A stretch of 34,700 bases of DNA from assembly GCA_003539625.1 (NCBI GenBank), contig DPOU01000015.1, positions 1 to 34,700 of the forward strand, given 5' to 3'. Made by a program: the position numbers and the translations under genes. Each line of letters begins with the position of its first letter. Positions within the stretch are counted from its first letter, which is position 1. Shown here one piece after another: positions 16,685 through 25,162 of the stretch. The DNA is from Acholeplasmatales bacterium (GTDB lineage Bacteria > Bacillota_I > Bacilli_A > ML615J-28 > CAG-313). Under the pieces are notes generated by a model. The model saw only the letters and a program-made list of their open reading frames with translations, was not told where the DNA came from and ran no database searches.

Positions 16685-17926
16685 ATGAGATTAAGAAAAA
16701 TAATATATGTATTATTTGTTATTATAATGATGTTTGTATTTAGTAGTTGTAAAAAAGAATGTAAACATGTATCATCAGATTGGATAGTAGATGCTACAGA
16801 AACATGTACAAAAAAAGGTAGCAAACATAAAGAGTGTGCAAAATGTCACGAAATACTTGCTACCGAAGAAATACCTGTTCTTGGGCACAAATACAATAAA
16901 AATGGAATTTGTACAAGGTGTGGTGATGTATTAAAACAAGCTGAATTAGAATTTGAAATGGGACCTGAGTATACATATTATATAGTAACTGGGATAGATC
17001 ACGATGAAAATGATAAAAGCAATTTAGCAATTATAATACCTAAAGAGTACAAAGGGTATCCAGTGGTTGCAATAAAAAATGAAGCTTTTAAAAAAGAAAC
17101 AAGGATAAAAAGTGTTAACATATCTGATAATATATCAGTTATAGGTTATGAAGCGTTTAGTGGCTGCACAGGCTTAAAAAATATAGAACTTCCTGAAAGT
17201 GTTGTAGTTATAGGTGAAAATGCTTTTTCAGAATGTAGGAATTTAACAAGTATAGAACTTTCAAAAAACGTTGAACTTATTGGTATTGGTGCATTCTCAG
17301 GCTGCACAGGTTTAACAAGCATGACAGTAGATGAAAAAAATCCGATATTCGATTCAAGACTAGATTGTAATGCAATAATAGAAACAAAATCAAATAAATT
17401 AATATCTGGTTGCAAAAAAACCAAAATTCCAGATAGTGTTACAAGTATAGAAAGTTATGCATTTTCAAAGTGTTATAGTTTAACAGACTTGGTAATACCA
17501 AATAGCGTTACAAGCATAAAGAGTTATGCATTTAATGAATGCACGGGTTTAACAAGTGTAGAAATCCCAAACAGTATTAATTATATAGAAAGATATGTAT
17601 TTTATAAATGTGAAAATTTAAAAAGCGTTGTAATTCCAGATAGTGTTACAGTCATAGGCTCTTATGCATTTAGTGAATGCAAAAGTTTAACAAATATTGA
17701 AATACCAACCAGTGTAGATACCATAAGGGATTGTGCATTTAAAGGTTGTACAAGTTTAACAAGCATAGTAATACCAATCAATGTAGAATATATGGGAAGC
17801 TATGTATTTAACAATTGCACCAATTTGACAGTATATTGTGTAGCACCAGGAAAACCAGATAAGTGGGATGATGATTGGGGCGGAAATGTCAACAAAATAG
17901 TATGGTATTATAAAAACAATAAATAA
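16685..17926 (+). CDS. BspA-like LRR lipoprotein 1
   Basis: A 413-aa surface lipoprotein. The signal peptide ends in lipobox FSSC with Cys22. A Cys/His domain follows: C26, H28, C41, H48, C51, C54, H55, H68, C76, C79, probably binding zinc. Residues from about 130 to 400 are around nine BspA-type leucine-rich repeats of 23 residues (consensus I-P-x-S-V-x-x-I-x-x-x-A-F-x-x-C-x-x-L). The array is broken near 214-248 by a VDEKNPIFDSR module also found in LRR4. It ends KIVWYYKNNK, like its paralogs. The SD is AAGGGG before ATG. BspA-type proteins often bind host or bacterial surfaces; the ligand is unknown here. Confidence 0.92.
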   Translation: MRLRKIIYVLFVIIMMFVFSSCKKECKHVSSDWIVDATETCTKKGSKHKECAKCHEILATEEIPVLGHKYNKNGICTRCGDVLKQAELEFEMGPEYTYYIVTGIDHDENDKSNLAIIIPKEYKGYPVVAIKNEAFKKETRIKSVNISDNISVIGYEAFSGCTGLKNIELPESVVVIGENAFSECRNLTSIELSKNVELIGIGAFSGCTGLTSMTVDEKNPIFDSRLDCNAIIETKSNKLISGCKKTKIPDSVTSIESYAFSKCYSLTDLVIPNSVTSIKSYAFNECTGLTSVEIPNSINYIERYVFYKCENLKSVVIPDSVTVIGSYAFSECKSLTNIEIPTSVDTIRDCAFKGCTSLTSIVIPINVEYMGSYVFNNCTNLTVYCVAPGKPDKWDDDWGGNVNKIVWYYKNNK

Positions 17927-17933
17927 AAATATT

Positions 17934-17968
17934 AGTACTCTGTATGTTATTAATTCAGAGTACTTTTT
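17934..17968 (+). terminator. LRR1 terminator
   Basis: AGTACTCTG (17934-17942) pairs with CAGAGTACT (17956-17964), followed by T5. A relative of the hairpins at 16559 and 29011. Confidence 0.85.
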
Positions 17969-17988
17969 CTATGACATTTAAACAAACG

Positions 17989-18032
17989 TAATTATGAAAT
18001 TAATTGAATTTTTAAAAAATAAATAGTATAAT
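17989..18032 (+). promoter_or_regulatory. LRR2 promoter with shared upstream box
   Basis: The box TAATTATGAAATTAATTGAA starts at 17989 and overlaps the -35 TTGAAT (18004-18009). After a 17-bp spacer comes TATAAT (18027-18032) preceded by TAG. The 5' leader to the ATG is about 50 bases. Confidence 0.75.
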
Positions 18033-18089
18033 GTTAATATGAGTGCTTGTAATAGATATAAAAGTCTATTTTAAAAAGGAGCGAAAAAG

Positions 18090-19841
18090 ATGAAGTTAAG
18101 AAATATATCTTACATATTACTTACTATTATGATGACATTTGTATTTACTAGTTGCAACAACAAATGTAAACACAAAGAAACAATGTGGATAGTAGATGTT
18201 AATGCAACATGTACAGAAAACGGAAGTAAGCATGAAGAATGTACAATTTGTCATGAAAAGCTTGGTACAAAAGAAATTAAAGCATTAGGACATACGTATG
18301 ACAATCAAGGAATATGTACAAGATGCGGATATGAATCTACTACAGATGAGATAGTGTATGAACTTAACCCCGATAATATAAGTTATAAAGTCGTTGGTTT
18401 AAGAATTGAAAAAAACACTTTTGTATCAACAATAATAGTCCCAAGTGAATATAATAATTTACCAGTTACTGAAATTGGAGCTAATGCTTTTAGTGATTGT
18501 TATTTTATTAAATTAATAATTTCAGAAGGCATAAATAAAATAGATAAAGATGCATTTAATTATTTAAGACATTCCATAGACTTAGTTCTTCCTAAAAGTA
18601 TTGCTAATATAGAAGAAAATGTTTTTGGAGATATATATTTAAACAATGTTTATTATAATGGTACTATAGAAGATTGGTGTAATATAAAGTTTTCTAATTC
18701 TGCTTCAAATCCAATTTCAAAAGCAACAAATTCATATATATTAGATGAAAATAACGAATATAAGGAAATAGCAAAAATATCCGAAATAGTTATACCAGGT
18801 ACTATTAATCGTATTGGTGATTATCAATTTCTTGGATTTGATAGTATTAAAAAAGTAACTTTTTCTGAAGGAGTAAAAGAAATAGGAAATAGTGCTTTTG
18901 CGGGATGCGAAAACATAACTAAGGTAGAGATGGCAAACACCATTACTAGTATAGGGGTTAGTGCTTTTGCGGGGAACTCAAGTTTAACAGATATTGTGTT
19001 GCCTTCTAATATTAAAACTATTGAAAGTAAAGCATTCACACATTGTGGCAATGTAACAAATGTATATTATAATGGTGCATTAGAAGATTGGTGTAATATT
19101 GAATTCATTGATCAAGCATCTAATCCATTTTATTATAATGATAGAAATTTAACAAATCACTTCTATATGTTAAATAAAAATAGTAAATATGAAGAATTAA
19201 CTAAATTAGTAATACCAAGTACTGTAAAGAAAATTAACAGTAGAACATTTTCAGATTTTAATAATTTAGAAAGTATAGTGATACCAAATACTGTTGAAAC
19301 AATTGGCGAACAAGTGTTTTCAGGTTGTACTAGCTTAACGAATATAATATTACCTTTTATAGGCGATGGAAATAATATTAATAAATTCGGATATATATTT
19401 GGTAATCATGTTCCATCATCACTAAAAGAAGTTAAAATTACTGATGCAAAACAAATAGCAGAAAGGGCATTTTCCGGTTGTAAAGAAGTAGAAAGTATAA
19501 CAATAGATGGTGTTGCAACAAGCATTGAAGATGAAGCATTTTCTGGTTGCACCAAATTAAATAAAATAGAAATTTTGTGCAATATAATTTCAATAAACAG
19601 ACAAGCATTTTCTAACTGTACAAGTTTAACAAGCATAACTATACCCAATACGGTTAAAGAATTTGGACACGGGGCTTTTTACAATTGTACAAGTTTGACT
19701 AATGTGTATTTCAGAGGTACATTAGAAGAATGGAGGAGTATTCGTATTATGAATGCTACATCTACTCCTGAAAGTTATGCAGAACATATATATGTTCTAG
19801 ACAAAAATAATGAATATGTAGAAATAGATATTAATAACTAA
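18090..19841 (+). CDS. BspA-like LRR lipoprotein 2
   Basis: A 583-aa lipoprotein, the longest of the four. Lipobox FTSC with Cys22 and the same ten Cys/His positions (26 to 79) as LRR1. Degenerate 23-residue LRRs fill the rest. Three copies of a YYNGTIEDWCNI-type module interrupt or end the array, starting near residues 186, 324 and 538. An LPFIGDGN...FGYIFG module (shared with LRR3) lies near 430. The protein ends after the third DWCNI-like module, unlike the VWGYKKN ends of the others, so it may be a longer or rearranged form. The SD is AAGGAG. It follows LRR1 by 163 bases but has its own promoter. Confidence 0.92.
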   Translation: MKLRNISYILLTIMMTFVFTSCNNKCKHKETMWIVDVNATCTENGSKHEECTICHEKLGTKEIKALGHTYDNQGICTRCGYESTTDEIVYELNPDNISYKVVGLRIEKNTFVSTIIVPSEYNNLPVTEIGANAFSDCYFIKLIISEGINKIDKDAFNYLRHSIDLVLPKSIANIEENVFGDIYLNNVYYNGTIEDWCNIKFSNSASNPISKATNSYILDENNEYKEIAKISEIVIPGTINRIGDYQFLGFDSIKKVTFSEGVKEIGNSAFAGCENITKVEMANTITSIGVSAFAGNSSLTDIVLPSNIKTIESKAFTHCGNVTNVYYNGALEDWCNIEFIDQASNPFYYNDRNLTNHFYMLNKNSKYEELTKLVIPSTVKKINSRTFSDFNNLESIVIPNTVETIGEQVFSGCTSLTNIILPFIGDGNNINKFGYIFGNHVPSSLKEVKITDAKQIAERAFSGCKEVESITIDGVATSIEDEAFSGCTKLNKIEILCNIISINRQAFSNCTSLTSITIPNTVKEFGHGAFYNCTSLTNVYFRGTLEEWRSIRIMNATSTPESYAEHIYVLDKNNEYVEIDINN

Positions 19842-19868
19842 ACTAAAAAAGCTATATAGCAATAAAAT

Positions 19869-19926
19869 ACACCCCATTTCTTGGACCACTAATAGTGTGG
19901 CATAATGCAAGAAATGGGTGTTTTTT
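19869..19926 (+). terminator. long compound hairpin after LRR2
   Basis: Outer arms ACACCC(C)ATTTCTTG (19869-19883) and CAAGAAATGGGTGT (19908-19921) pair with one bulged C. An inner CCAC/GTGG stem surrounds TAATAGT. A T6 run follows. It works as a terminator for LRR2. The GC-rich two-level shape differs from the other terminators here and could be a small palindromic element. Confidence 0.75.
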
Positions 19927-20001
19927 ATAAATGATATCTCTTATCATACTATAGTGTAATTACTTATTACTATGATATTTTCAAATGGAATTTAAGAATA
20001 G

Positions 20002-20031
20002 TTGACATCAATAATAACATCGTGTTAAAAT
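20002..20031 (+). promoter_or_regulatory. promoter of the 20105 cassette
   Basis: TTGACA (20002-20007), 18-bp spacer, TAAAAT (20026-20031) preceded by TGT. Confidence 0.65.
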
Positions 20032-20104
20032 ATTTTTATAAAGTATAGTAAAAAATAAAGAAAAAATATCATTATCAATATGATTAATATAAGGACATAA
20101 AATT

Positions 20105-20611
20105 ATGCAAGTTTACAAATTTAGTTATAATTATAATATCAGTTTCTTTTTAAGCTTATTTTTTATAATGATATTTATAATAATGGGTATGGCTTTCTTT
20201 TTTAGCGCAGACAAAAAAATATTAAAACTACTAATAATGATTATTTTTGTTGGAATGTTTTCTTTCGTAGTTTATTCATTATACATTCATCCATTTAGTA
20301 ATTATCGAAAAATTAAAAAAGCTATAGAAAATAACGAAATATTATATGTTTCTGGTGAAGTAACAGAATTTAAGACACCTAGTTTAAAGTGGGGGAATCA
20401 TGAAAGTGAATCCTTTAAAATTAATGATATAGAATTTGAATATCTAGAAAATGAATCATATGGTTATGCAAGAATTGCGAAAAATAAAGGAATAATTAAT
20501 AAAAACGGACAAAAACTTAAAATTGGATATTATGAAGAATATGAGTATTATGATAAAAGTAAACCATCAAGAAGAGTTATAGTAAGTATCGAAATATTAA
20601 ATTCTGATTGA
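20105..20611 (+). CDS. unknown two-TM protein, paralog of the 21614 protein
   Basis: A 168-aa protein. Two hydrophobic segments (about 13-34 and 42-62) are followed by a basic turn and a beta-rich soluble domain of about 95 residues. That domain aligns with the 21614 protein: GEVTEF / GEVSDF, SESFKINDIEFEY / SESFTVNGIEFRY, and NKNGQKLKIGY / HGNGQKVRIHY. The SD is weak (AAGGAC). It ends 20 bases before the next gene, so the two are probably co-transcribed. I know this domain only as a widespread uncharacterised one; function unknown. Confidence 0.75.
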   Translation: MQVYKFSYNYNISFFLSLFFIMIFIIMGMAFFFSADKKILKLLIMIIFVGMFSFVVYSLYIHPFSNYRKIKKAIENNEILYVSGEVTEFKTPSLKWGNHESESFKINDIEFEYLENESYGYARIAKNKGIINKNGQKLKIGYYEEYEYYDKSKPSRRVIVSIEILNSD

Positions 20612-20631
20612 TGACTAAGAGGAGAAGAATA

Positions 20632-21519
20632 ATGGGATTTTGGAGTACAAGTTTATATGGGAATGACCTTACTCTAGATGTTAGAGATAAGTTAGATGAT
20701 TTATTAAAAAGTGGAGTTTCACCACAAGATGTTTATCAAGAAATGCTTAAATGTTTTGAAGAAGTACTCTCAACTGATGAAGAATCTTTATTTTGGTTTG
20801 CTTTAGCAGACCGAATGTGGGATTATGGAATACTTACTGATGAAATCAAAGAAAAGGCATTAACATATATGACAAATACAGCAGAACATGAATATTTAGA
20901 TGAACTTGAAACAACAAGAGAAAGACGTTCATGGCAAAATACGTTAAATAAACTTAAAACAAAAATTGAAAATGTTAATCAAGGTAATAAGAAAATCAAA
21001 GTAGAACCTGTGTTTAAAAGAAATATTTGGAATGTTGGTGATTATTATGCTTACGAGTTTCATAAAAAGAATTCTCAAGAATTAGGAATCCAATCAAAAT
21101 ATATAGTTATAAAGAAAATAAAAGATAATTATTATGGAGATACAATGATTTATTATAATATTGTTTACATATATAATAAAATATTTGATGAAATTCCAAC
21201 GTTAAAAGATTTAGAAAATGTTGATTATCTTCCACTTTCAGGAAAAGCAGAAGAAGATCTTTTCCGTAAAGAGCCAGATGAGGAATTAAGAAAGATAATG
21301 GCAGAGGCTGTAAATGAAAGAGTTTTAGATCCGTTACTGGGTGATCTACAAAATGACAAAATTAATGATTATAAAAGTAAATATTTTCATTTTATAGGAA
21401 ATGATACAACAAATTTACCTAAACCACCACTAAATACTAATACATTCTTAGATTTTAAATACCTTGAAAGAGACTTATGCATTTTCTTAAAGGACTGGAA
21501 CTCTGATTTGATTAAATAA
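20632..21519 (+). CDS. unknown soluble protein, MGFWSTSLYGND family
   Basis: A 295-aa protein without signal peptide or membrane segment. The start MGFWSTSLYGNDLTLDVRD is a recognisable opening of an uncharacterised family common in Firmicutes, reminiscent of DUF4259-like proteins. The first 130 residues are helical and acidic, with a LFWFALADRMWDYG core. The second half is a separate mixed domain with NVGDYYAYEFHKK. ATG 20632 is chosen because GAGGAGA is correctly spaced; a TTG 24 bases upstream would add a basic MTKRRR segment. It lies between two related two-TM genes, so a joint function is possible but not shown. Confidence 0.75.
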   Translation: MGFWSTSLYGNDLTLDVRDKLDDLLKSGVSPQDVYQEMLKCFEEVLSTDEESLFWFALADRMWDYGILTDEIKEKALTYMTNTAEHEYLDELETTRERRSWQNTLNKLKTKIENVNQGNKKIKVEPVFKRNIWNVGDYYAYEFHKKNSQELGIQSKYIVIKKIKDNYYGDTMIYYNIVYIYNKIFDEIPTLKDLENVDYLPLSGKAEEDLFRKEPDEELRKIMAEAVNERVLDPLLGDLQNDKINDYKSKYFHFIGNDTTNLPKPPLNTNTFLDFKYLERDLCIFLKDWNSDLIK

Positions 21520-21613
21520 AAACAATTTATATATATAAATATAAAACCTACCAATGCAATTTAGGTTGGGTAGAATTAAATTTAAAATTTGTAATGTGAA
21601 GAGGAGGCATATT

Positions 21614-22135
21614 ATGGATGGTTATAAAACAGTGTATGAAACTGGAGACTTTGAATTTCATATTATAATTAGCTATATTATTTCGATTCTTATGATAGCA
21701 GCTTTTACTTATGTCGTTGTTCATAACATTAAATACAAAATGACATTTAGTGATGAAACAGAGCGTAAAAAAGTTATTACTGAAAGAGTTTTTGCTATTT
21801 TTGGGTTAAGCGTTACAGTATTAGTTTTTTTCTCAATTCTGATAACTAACATTATTGAGTATAGAGATATCAAAAAAATTTATGACAGTGGTGAAACGCT
21901 TATTGTTGAAGGAGAAGTAAGTGATTTTATTCCAATGAAATTAGAAGGTCATAGTTCAGAATCATTTACTGTTAATGGTATTGAATTTCGTTATAGTAGA
22001 AGTGTGCCAGCAAATGGTTATCATCTTGCTAAAGTGGATGGAGGTTATATCCACGGAAACGGACAAAAAGTTAGAATACATTACATTTATTGTAATAATA
22101 TTGCTATAATTTTAAAATTAGAAATTAAAGAATGA
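21614..22135 (+). CDS. unknown two-TM protein, paralog of the 20105 protein
   Basis: A 173-aa protein with hydrophobic segments at about 17-37 and 59-80 and a beta-rich soluble domain with GEVSDF, SESFTVNGIEFRY and HGNGQKVRI. Spacing between the TM segments is longer than in its paralog. ATG 21614 is set by GAGGAGG (21601-21607); earlier in-frame starts lack an SD. It sits 94 bases after the 20632 gene with no terminator between, so it may belong to the same operon. It stops with TGA. Function unknown. Confidence 0.75.
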   Translation: MDGYKTVYETGDFEFHIIISYIISILMIAAFTYVVVHNIKYKMTFSDETERKKVITERVFAIFGLSVTVLVFFSILITNIIEYRDIKKIYDSGETLIVEGEVSDFIPMKLEGHSSESFTVNGIEFRYSRSVPANGYHLAKVDGGYIHGNGQKVRIHYIYCNNIAIILKLEIKE

Positions 22136-22228
22136 TTAAATATTAAGTTATTAAATATACCGATAAGAAGATATTACTATTTTATTAACTACTAAAAAAA
22201 TAACTTTCTAAAATTAAGATAATATAAA

Positions 22229-22257
22229 TTGACAAATTAATATCTTGGTGCTAATAT
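22229..22257 (+). promoter_or_regulatory. promoter of the 22284 operon
   Basis: TTGACA (22229-22234), 17-bp spacer, TAATAT (22252-22257). Confidence 0.65.
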
Positions 22258-22283
22258 ATGGAAGAATAAAAGAGGTAAATAAT

Positions 22284-22829
22284 ATGAAAACAATAAGTAA
22301 AATACAATTACTTTCAAAGATTGGTAAGATTCTAAGTAAAATAACTTATATATGTTGTATAGTAGGATTCTTTTTATGTGTTGCAGGAATAATAAGTACT
22401 ATTATAGGTGCTGAAACAATAACAATTGGTGGCGTTACCATTGAAAGTATATTAGAAACTGAAGCTGATGTTAACGTTAATACATTATATGTAATGCTAG
22501 TTGCCGGAATCATTATATGTATTGGCGAAGCAGTTTTAGCTAGATTTGCGGAAAACTATTTCAAAAAAGAATTAAAAGATGGCACACCATTTACCCTAAG
22601 TGGCGCAAAAAGTATGATGAGACTAGGTATTTTAACAATGTGCATTCCAGTTGTTGTTGAAATTCTTATTGAGATAACTTATATAATAATGAAGAACGTG
22701 CTTACCAATGTTGGTGAAGTAAATGTTGATATGAATATATCTTTTGGAATAGGTATAATGTTTATAGTAACTTCGCTAATTTGCCGATATGGTGCTGAAC
22801 AACTAGGAAATAAGGATACTAATAATTAA
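22284..22829 (+). CDS. DUF2975-like membrane protein
   Basis: A 181-aa protein with four membrane segments (about 18-41, 68-90, 114-135, 151-171). The loop FKKELKDGTPFTLSGAKSMMRLGI before the third segment and the closing ICRYGAEQL match my picture of the DUF2975 family. ATG 22284 follows GAGGT at a good distance; an ATG 39 bases upstream has no SD. It shares a promoter with the methyltransferase one base downstream. DUF2975 proteins often sit by a small HTH regulator, which is absent here. Function unknown. Confidence 0.75.
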   Translation: MKTISKIQLLSKIGKILSKITYICCIVGFFLCVAGIISTIIGAETITIGGVTIESILETEADVNVNTLYVMLVAGIIICIGEAVLARFAENYFKKELKDGTPFTLSGAKSMMRLGILTMCIPVVVEILIEITYIIMKNVLTNVGEVNVDMNISFGIGIMFIVTSLICRYGAEQLGNKDTNN

Positions 22830-22830
22830 T

Positions 22831-23442
22831 ATGAATTTAGGCTTTTTCAAAGAATTTATGCCATATGGTTTACTTTCGGTTATTGTATTAGTAATATTTT
22901 ATGGAATATATTATACTAAAATGCTTATACAAAAAAGACAAGGCATAAAGACTAAACAAATTGGCAGTAGGAAAGAAAAAAAGTTACATACAGTAGAAAC
23001 ATTAATGGCTATTGCAACATATTTAATAGTAATAGTTGAAGTTTTATCAATTGTATTTAATTATAACTTAATGCCTAATAATGGTAGAATCAATGGAATA
23101 GTTATAGGCCTTTGTGGCGATTGTGTATTTCTTTTTGCGATAATATGTATGAAAGATAGTTGGCGAGCAGGAATACCCGAAAAAGATCAAACCAAACTAG
23201 TAACTAATGGTATATATAAAGTAAGCCGTAATCCTGCCTTCCTTGGCTTTGATTTAGTATATATTGGAATATTAGTTACCTACTTTAATCCAGTAAATCT
23301 AATATGTACATTGTTTGCAATTATAATGTTACATTTACAAATGTTACAAGAAGAAAAATATATGGAAGCTACTTTTGGCGAACAATATCTAGAATATAAA
23401 AAACAAGTATTTAGATATTTTGGAAGAAGAAATAAAAAATAG
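22831..23442 (+). CDS. ICMT/PEMT-family membrane methyltransferase
   Basis: A 203-aa integral membrane protein with four or five segments. The C-terminal half has the isoprenylcysteine/phospholipid methyltransferase pattern: LVTNGIYKVSRNPAFLGF, then an EEKYMEATFGEQYLEYKK tail with the conserved acidic and Tyr residues. These enzymes use S-adenosylmethionine; bacterial substrates are mostly unknown, and a lipid or small-molecule target is possible. There is no SD of its own; it starts 2 bases after the stop of the preceding gene, so translation is probably coupled. A strong terminator follows. Confidence 0.85.
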   Translation: MNLGFFKEFMPYGLLSVIVLVIFYGIYYTKMLIQKRQGIKTKQIGSRKEKKLHTVETLMAIATYLIVIVEVLSIVFNYNLMPNNGRINGIVIGLCGDCVFLFAIICMKDSWRAGIPEKDQTKLVTNGIYKVSRNPAFLGFDLVYIGILVTYFNPVNLICTLFAIIMLHLQMLQEEKYMEATFGEQYLEYKKQVFRYFGRRNKK

Positions 23443-23449
23443 TATATAG

Positions 23450-23492
23450 AAGATGCATTTATTACATTAGTGTAATAGATGCATCTTTTGTT
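23450..23492 (+). terminator. terminator after the methyltransferase
   Basis: A 17-bp stem with one wobble (23450-23466 with 23471-23487), TTAG loop, then a short T run. Confidence 0.85.
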
Positions 23493-23535
23493 TAGAGTAG
23501 ATAATTTATTTTATTTAATAATATATTTGCAATGA

Positions 23536-23640
23536 AGTTACAATAGTGCTAGAAACAATAAAAAAATAATTGTTTTCCAGCTTAAAATTTCTCAATACAC
23601 TGATGATAAACTTCAAAAAATGGTTATTGACGAAATTTAA
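23536..23640 (+). pseudogene. possible decayed coding tail
   Basis: An open frame of about 34 codons, without a start codon, ends QLKISQYTDDKLQKMVIDEI and TAA. The last 20 residues look protein-like. Apart from this and two terminators, the 430-base gap before tilS (23443-23873) shows nothing I can name. Confidence 0.25.
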
Positions 23641-23735
23641 AAACAATTTAAAAATGTTGCGATATCACTAAAAATATATAGTAACATATATGTAATAATG
23701 ATTAAATAAAACGACTAATGGATATTAAAATAAGT

Positions 23736-23764
23736 AAAAGGAATGTAGCAAACGTTCCTTTTTT
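23736..23764 (+). terminator. orphan terminator before tilS
   Basis: AAAAGGAATGT (23736-23746) pairs with ACGTTCCTTTT (23752-23762) with one wobble and an AGCAA loop, then T. There is no intact gene before it, so it may end a lost gene or a small RNA. Confidence 0.75.
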
Positions 23765-23820
23765 ATATAACCTACTTCTTTAACTTCAGAAAACTTTTAG
23801 ATTAGAATAGTTATAATTAA

Positions 23821-23849
23821 TTTACAAAACAATCAAAATGTAGTATAAT
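23821..23849 (+). promoter_or_regulatory. tilS-ftsH-rqcP promoter
   Basis: TTTACA (23821-23826), 17-bp spacer, TATAAT (23844-23849), 24 bases before the tilS start. Confidence 0.7.
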
Positions 23850-23873
23850 ACTAAAAGTAGTAGGAGCACAAAA

Positions 23874-25151
23874 ATGATAAATTTGAAATTTGAACAAATT
23901 ATTAACAATCTCAAAGAAACTATCAAAGACCAAAAAGTACTGCTTGCTTGCTCAACAGGGGTTGATTCCATGGTTTTGTTAGATTTATTACTTAAAGCTA
24001 CAGTAAAAGAAAATATTACAGTAGTGCATATAAATCATCAAAAAAGAGAACAATCAACAATAGAAGAAGAATTCATCAAAGATTTTTCAAAAAGCCAAAA
24101 TATTACTTGTTTTGTCCATCATTTACCACACTATGATGGTAGCAATTTTCAAGAATGGGCTAGAAAAAAAAGATATGAATATTTCTATGAAGATGCAAAA
24201 CTAACAAATAGCACAGTAATTTTATTAGCCCACCATGCTGACGATAATTTTGAGACTATAATAATGCGACTACTCCGTTCGTCTTCAATAGAAGGATATG
24301 CTGGAATACGAAAAGAAAAAATGCATCGAGGTTTCCTAATATATAGACCCCTTTTAGATGTAAGTAAAGCATCTATATATGAATATGCAAATGAATCCAG
24401 AATAAAGTTTTTTGAGGATAGCTCAAATCAAGAAAATGATTATACAAGAAATCGTATAAGACATTACGTAATCCCTAAATTAAAAGAAGAAAATTCAAAT
24501 TGGATAAAGGCAATTGAAAATTATAGTAATACATTATTTATGGCTGCTGATTATTTTGAAAAAATTGAAAATGATTTTATAAAAGAGATAAATTATGTAT
24601 ATAATAATAACGATTATTATGTAGAATTTATGGCAGAAAAATTATTGCATTATGAAGATTTTTTACAAATGCAAATACTATTTAGAATCTTAAAACCATT
24701 TAACTTATCTAAAGAATTGGTAAAAGAAATGCTAAATATGATTAAAAGTGCCCAAAATAAAATTGTTAGTAAAATCTCAAATGAATTACTGTTTGTAAAA
24801 GAATATGGTAAAGTGATAATTACTAACAGAATTTACGAAAATGAAGAATTTTATTTAGAAATTTCTGAAAGTGGTACATATAAACTACCTAATGAAAGAA
24901 CTTTAATACTCGATAAAAATATTTGCACGTTTATAACATCAAAAGTAAAAATATGGTATAATATCCATAGTTATCCAATTATTGTAAGAACAAGAAAAGA
25001 TGGCGATAAATTAAAGTTAAAAAGTGGAACTAAGAGTGTTAGTAATTATTTAACTGACAAAAAAGTTCCCTATTTAGAAAGAACAAAAGTGTTGTTGTTG
25101 TGTGATAGTAATAATCAACCAATATCGATACTTGGTTTTATAACAAAATAA
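23874..25151 (+). CDS. tilS: tRNA(Ile)-lysidine synthetase TilS
   Basis: A 425-aa essential enzyme that changes C34 of tRNA-Ile(CAU) to lysidine, using ATP and lysine, so that it reads AUA. The PP-loop is STGVDS at 27-32, a common variant of SGGxDS. HINHQKR, the LLAHHADDNFETIIMRLLRSS stretch and NDYTRNRIRH are family motifs. The C-terminal domain (from about 300) has the TilS GDKLKLKSGTKSVSNYLTDKKVP pattern. The SD is TAGGAG. It is followed by ftsH after 11 bases, as in the tilS-(hprT)-ftsH order of Bacilli; hprT is missing here. Confidence 0.97.
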   Translation: MINLKFEQIINNLKETIKDQKVLLACSTGVDSMVLLDLLLKATVKENITVVHINHQKREQSTIEEEFIKDFSKSQNITCFVHHLPHYDGSNFQEWARKKRYEYFYEDAKLTNSTVILLAHHADDNFETIIMRLLRSSSIEGYAGIRKEKMHRGFLIYRPLLDVSKASIYEYANESRIKFFEDSSNQENDYTRNRIRHYVIPKLKEENSNWIKAIENYSNTLFMAADYFEKIENDFIKEINYVYNNNDYYVEFMAEKLLHYEDFLQMQILFRILKPFNLSKELVKEMLNMIKSAQNKIVSKISNELLFVKEYGKVIITNRIYENEEFYLEISESGTYKLPNERTLILDKNICTFITSKVKIWYNIHSYPIIVRTRKDGDKLKLKSGTKSVSNYLTDKKVPYLERTKVLLLCDSNNQPISILGFITK

Positions 25152-25162
25152 GGAGGTAAAAC

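Noticed and set aside
16835..16849. CxxCH in the LRR lipoproteins as a cytochrome c heme site
   Set aside because: The motif lies in a Cys/His-rich domain with several other conserved Cys and His, typical of metal-binding folds, and no cytochrome maturation genes or other cytochrome features are seen.
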